A DNA stretch of 64,000 nucleotides from an uncultured Acetatifactor sp. Its GTDB lineage: Bacteria > Bacillota > Clostridia > Lachnospirales > Lachnospiraceae. A program made the translations under genes and the position numbers. Shown here one piece after another: positions 61,290-64,000 of the stretch; the first letter of the stretch is position 1; each line of letters starts with the position of its first letter. Under the pieces are notes generated by a model. That model made no database searches, was not told the origin of the DNA, and saw only the letters and a program-made list of their open reading frames with translations. Location: positions 1 through 64,000 of the forward strand of contig CAKRRD010000002.1 in the NCBI GenBank assembly GCA_934394815.1. The letters are read 5' to 3'.

Positions 61290-62660
61290 TTATTTAAAAA
61301 ACTTATCATAAATACCGAAGAGGAAGATAAAAACAACGATCAACGGCAGTCCACAGGTCACGTACCCCCGCATCCAGTCATGTACTTTTAACCCTTTTCC
61401 GGTATTGACCTCTTTTTTGTAATTCTCCCATCCCCAGCCATATCTGGTCACACAGAACAACAGATATACCAGAGATCCCAGCGGCAGGAACAGATTGCTC
61501 ACCAGAAAATCTTCGAAATCCAGTACCGCTCCGCCAAAGACAGAGAATCCATCCCAGCTCCATACATTGTACCCCAGCACACAGGGTACCGACAGCAGAA
61601 TGATCAGGAACAGGTTTACCAGAGAAGACTTCTTCCGGCTGGCACCGGTCAGTTCCATACCACAGCAGATGATATTCTCAAATACTGCCAGCACGGTGGA
61701 CAATGCTGCAAACGCCATAAACAGGAAGAACAGACTTCCCCACAGGCGGCCGTAAGGCATATTGGCGAATATATTCGGCAGGGTAATGAAGATCAGGCTG
61801 GGGCCGGAGGTCTGATCCACGCCATAGGTAAAGCAGGCCGGGAAAATAATCAATCCCGCGGTAATTGCCACAAAGGTGTCCAGCACAACGACTCTGACGG
61901 ACTCTCCCATCAGGGAATGCTCCTTACCGATATAGCTGCCGAAAATGGCCATGGCACCGATGCCGAGGCTTAAAGTGAAAAATGCCTGATTCATGGCACC
62001 CACCAGTGTAGACACCACACCAACTTCCTGCATCCTTCCAAAGTCAGGCACCAGATAGAACTTCAGTCCTTCCTTTGCTCCCGGCATAAAGAAGCTGTTG
62101 ACGGCAAGCACTACCATGATGGCTAACAGAGCGATCATCATGACCTTTGTCACGCGCTCCAGACCATTCTGCAATCCTCCGGCACAGACGCCGATACCGA
62201 TGATCACCACCAGTACCATCCAGAACATCATGACCCCGGGATCTGCCAGCATCTGGGTAAAACGATCTGCCACCGCATCAGCGGAAAGACCGGAAAGCTT
62301 ACCGGCAGCCGTCATGTAAAAATAATGCAGCATCCAGCCTGCCACGGTAGTATAGAACATCATTAACAGATAGCAGCCTGCCAATGTAAAATAACCATGG
62401 ATATGCCACTTCTGTCCCGGCTTCTCCAATGCCTGATAAGCCTTGACGGGGCTCTTCTTGCTGGCTCTTCCCACCGCAAACTCCATGGTCATAATAGGGA
62501 GCCCCAGGATCACCAGAAAAATCAGATAAAACAATACAAATGCGCCACCACCGCCCTGGCCGGCCATGTATGGAAATTTCCATACATTACCGATGCCAAT
62601 GGCACAACCGGCAGACAACAGGATAAAGCCTAAACGGGATTTTAAATTTTCTCGTTCCAT
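61290..62660 (-). CDS. Sodium-dependent symporter, NSS/SNF family
   Basis: 456-residue membrane protein with about 11 TM segments of the neurotransmitter:sodium symporter type. N-terminal LGFILLSAGCAIGIGNVWKFPY holds the sodium- and substrate-binding TM1 unwound region; GGGGAFVLFYLIFLVILGLP (in part) and TLSLGIGAMAIFGSYIGKEH (TM6 region) follow. Bacterial members carry amino acids. Its ATG overlaps the alaS stop as TAATG, so it is translated with AlaS; alanine or a related amino acid is a guess at the substrate. No terminator was found after the stop. Confidence 0.92.
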   Translation of the reverse strand: MERENLKSRLGFILLSAGCAIGIGNVWKFPYMAGQGGGGAFVLFYLIFLVILGLPIMTMEFAVGRASKKSPVKAYQALEKPGQKWHIHGYFTLAGCYLLMMFYTTVAGWMLHYFYMTAAGKLSGLSADAVADRFTQMLADPGVMMFWMVLVVIIGIGVCAGGLQNGLERVTKVMMIALLAIMVVLAVNSFFMPGAKEGLKFYLVPDFGRMQEVGVVSTLVGAMNQAFFTLSLGIGAMAIFGSYIGKEHSLMGESVRVVVLDTFVAITAGLIIFPACFTYGVDQTSGPSLIFITLPNIFANMPYGRLWGSLFFLFMAFAALSTVLAVFENIICCGMELTGASRKKSSLVNLFLIILLSVPCVLGYNVWSWDGFSVFGGAVLDFEDFLVSNLFLPLGSLVYLLFCVTRYGWGWENYKKEVNTGKGLKVHDWMRGYVTCGLPLIVVFIFLFGIYDKFFK

Positions 62661-64000
62661 TATGCGAGCTGACCCTCCAGTACCTTGGACGCTTCCGCTA
62701 TGGCCGCAGGAATACCTGCGGGATTCTTACCGCCGGCCTGGGCCATATTGGGACGGCCGCCGCCGCCACCGCCTACCAGTGCAGCAATTCCCTTGATCAG
62801 ATTGCCTGCATGGGCACCGGCCTTGACAGCACCGTCTGTAGCCATGGCAATCATATTGACCTTGCCGTCCTGTGCGGAAAGCAGTACTACAACGCCCTCG
62901 CCCAGTTTGCCTTTCAGCTGGTCTCCCAGATCTCTTAAGCCGTTCATGTCAACGCCGTCCACATTGGCAGCCAGAAGCTTCGTTCCCTTCACTTCCACTG
63001 CCTGATCCATGACATCACCCAGTGCGGACTGTGCCATCTTCGCTTTCAGGGACTCGTTCTCTGCATTCAGAGCCTTCAATTCTGCCTGCATATGCTGGAT
63101 CTTCTCGGTCAGAGCTGCCGGAGTCGCCTTTGCGGCTGCGGCTGCCTTGTTGAAGTTCTCTTCCATAGCCTGATAATATGCCATTACATTGGCTCCGGTC
63201 AGTGCTTCAATTCTTCTGACACCGGCTGCGACGCCGCTCTCAGACAGGATCTTGAAGTATCCGATCTCACCGGTATGCTTTACATGAGTACCGCCACACA
63301 GTTCCCTGGAGAAATCTCCCATGGATATCACGCGGACAGTCTCGCCGTATTTCTCCCCAAACAGAGCCATGGCTCCGCTCTTCTTCGCATCCTCGATGCT
63401 CATGATATCAGTAACGACTGCAATGTCCTCTGCGATCTTCTCATTGACCAGAGCTTCTACCTTAGCGATCTCTTCTGCGGTCATAGCCTGTCCGTGGCTG
63501 AAATCGAAACGGGTTCTTGCACCGTCCTGATAGGAACCCTGCTGTTCTACATGGTCACCCAGTACGATCTGCAGTGCCTTCTGTAACAGATGAGTAGCGG
63601 AATGGTTCTTGCAGACACTCTTTCTGTTGTCGGTATCTACGGCAAGCTCTGCGGTATCATTTACGGATACGCTGCCGGATACGACCTTACCCACATGGCC
63701 GATGCGTCCGCCTGCGATTTTCACGGTCTCTGTTACTTCAAAAGTGCCGTTCTGGGTGCGGATCACGCCAAAGTCACCCTTCTGTCCGCCCATGGTAGCA
63801 TAGAACGGAGTCACATCGGTGATCAGAGTACCGGTCTCGCCTTCTTTTAAGGTGTTTGCCAGCTCGGTCTCGGATGCCAGTGCCACAACTTTGCCGGTTG
63901 CGGTCAGTTTATCATAACCTACGAATTCGCTGGTGGTCTTCTCATCCAGAGCATCAAATACACCGGCTGCAGTGGTCAGCTTCTGGGAGAAGTTCTGTCC
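62660..64000 (-). CDS. alaS: Alanine-tRNA ligase, C-terminal part (cut by window edge)
   Basis: Charges tRNA-Ala; the open frame runs from the stop at 62660 to the right edge without a stop, so the N-terminal catalytic core lies outside. The visible part starts within the beta-barrel/editing region: ATHLLQKALQIVLGDHVEQQGS (in parts) with the HxxxH zinc motif, SRELCGGTHVKHTGEIG with Cys and His of the same site, a coiled-coil (AAAKATPAALTEKIQHMQAEL) and the DHHA1 domain ending in GGGGGGRPNMAQAGG. Complete to its C terminus. Confidence 0.96.
   Translation of the reverse strand, partial: GQNFSQKLTTAAGVFDALDEKTTSEFVGYDKLTATGKVVALASETELANTLKEGETGTLITDVTPFYATMGGQKGDFGVIRTQNGTFEVTETVKIAGGRIGHVGKVVSGSVSVNDTAELAVDTDNRKSVCKNHSATHLLQKALQIVLGDHVEQQGSYQDGARTRFDFSHGQAMTAEEIAKVEALVNEKIAEDIAVVTDIMSIEDAKKSGAMALFGEKYGETVRVISMGDFSRELCGGTHVKHTGEIGYFKILSESGVAAGVRRIEALTGANVMAYYQAMEENFNKAAAAAKATPAALTEKIQHMQAELKALNAENESLKAKMAQSALGDVMDQAVEVKGTKLLAANVDGVDMNGLRDLGDQLKGKLGEGVVVLLSAQDGKVNMIAMATDGAVKAGAHAGNLIKGIAALVGGGGGGRPNMAQAGGKNPAGIPAAIAEASKVLEGQLA

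Noticed and set aside
62660..64000. Truncated alaS pseudogene starting at an internal Met (63886)
   Set aside because: The reading frame stays open to the right edge and continues with normal AlaS sequence, so it is cut by the window, not broken.

Overview
The window looks like chromosomal DNA of an anaerobic, low-to-mid GC Firmicute, most likely a Lachnospiraceae member (Clostridia). The evidence is an Rnf ion-translocating complex, a Re-type citrate synthase next to a eukaryotic-like NADP isocitrate dehydrogenase, ATP-type PEP carboxykinase, a biotin-dependent sodium-pump decarboxylase operon, SpoIID/SleB-type sporulation or wall proteins, a cmk-ispH-rpsA cluster and BspA-type leucine-rich surface proteins. 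Nearly all genes are on the minus strand. No prophage, transposase, tRNA or rRNA is visible. The species is not determined.

Layout, left to right. 0-3.8 kb: a glutamate-arm TCA operon (Re-citrate synthase, GntR regulator, icd) with a palindromic operator on the -10 box. 3.9-12.1 kb: an S8 protease, two LRR surface proteins, and a class B sortase that is translationally coupled to the larger LRR protein (TPKTG sorting signal). 12.2-13.4 kb: a plus-strand cluster of a Cys/Gly/Asn-rich small protein (putative sporulation promoter) and two unknown small proteins. 13.5-18.3 kb: leuS and an EF-G paralogue. 18.3-27.5 kb: formate/nitrite-type channel, tyrA, the operon apeB-queA-pilZ-vanZ, and spoIID-yihY. 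27.57-27.8 kb: a stand-alone structured RNA, possibly 6S RNA. 27.9-34.8 kb: pckA, aminopeptidase P, deoC, thrC, a SleB-type hydrolase. 34.9-35.8 kb: an AP2/HNH-like protein. 35.8-42.0 kb: rnfCDGEAB followed by a GH25-like membrane protein. 42-49.8 kb: a YprB-like exonuclease, then tetR-rpiR-flavoprotein-cmk-ispH-rpsA-cheR. 49.8-55.2 kb: the biotin carboxyltransferase/decarboxylase operon. 55.3-64 kb: two D,D-carboxypeptidases, scpAB, a metallophosphoesterase, a PF06541-like membrane protein, rpsU, an NSS sodium symporter, and the 3' part of alaS, cut by the window edge.

Energy theme: Rnf (ferredoxin to NAD with ion export) and the Oad/Mmd complex (decarboxylation-coupled sodium export) could supply the ion gradient used by the NSS symporter. 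PEP carboxykinase, Re-citrate synthase and Icd handle oxaloacetate and 2-oxoglutarate supply.

The most unusual signal is non-coding: three separate intergenic arrays (1-106, 18512-18903, 32386-32575) share one architecture, a 33-35-nt hairpin beginning GGG and ending CCC plus a 17-18-nt spacer, repeated every 51-52 bp, although the stem sequences differ between arrays. Each lies just 3' of a minus-strand gene. I know of no named element matching this. Other points of interest are a GH25-like protein lacking the catalytic Glu in the rnf operon, an RnfE with a four-Cys tail, an OadG fused to a lipoprotein domain, and a sortase with a lysine-rich cytoplasmic tail.
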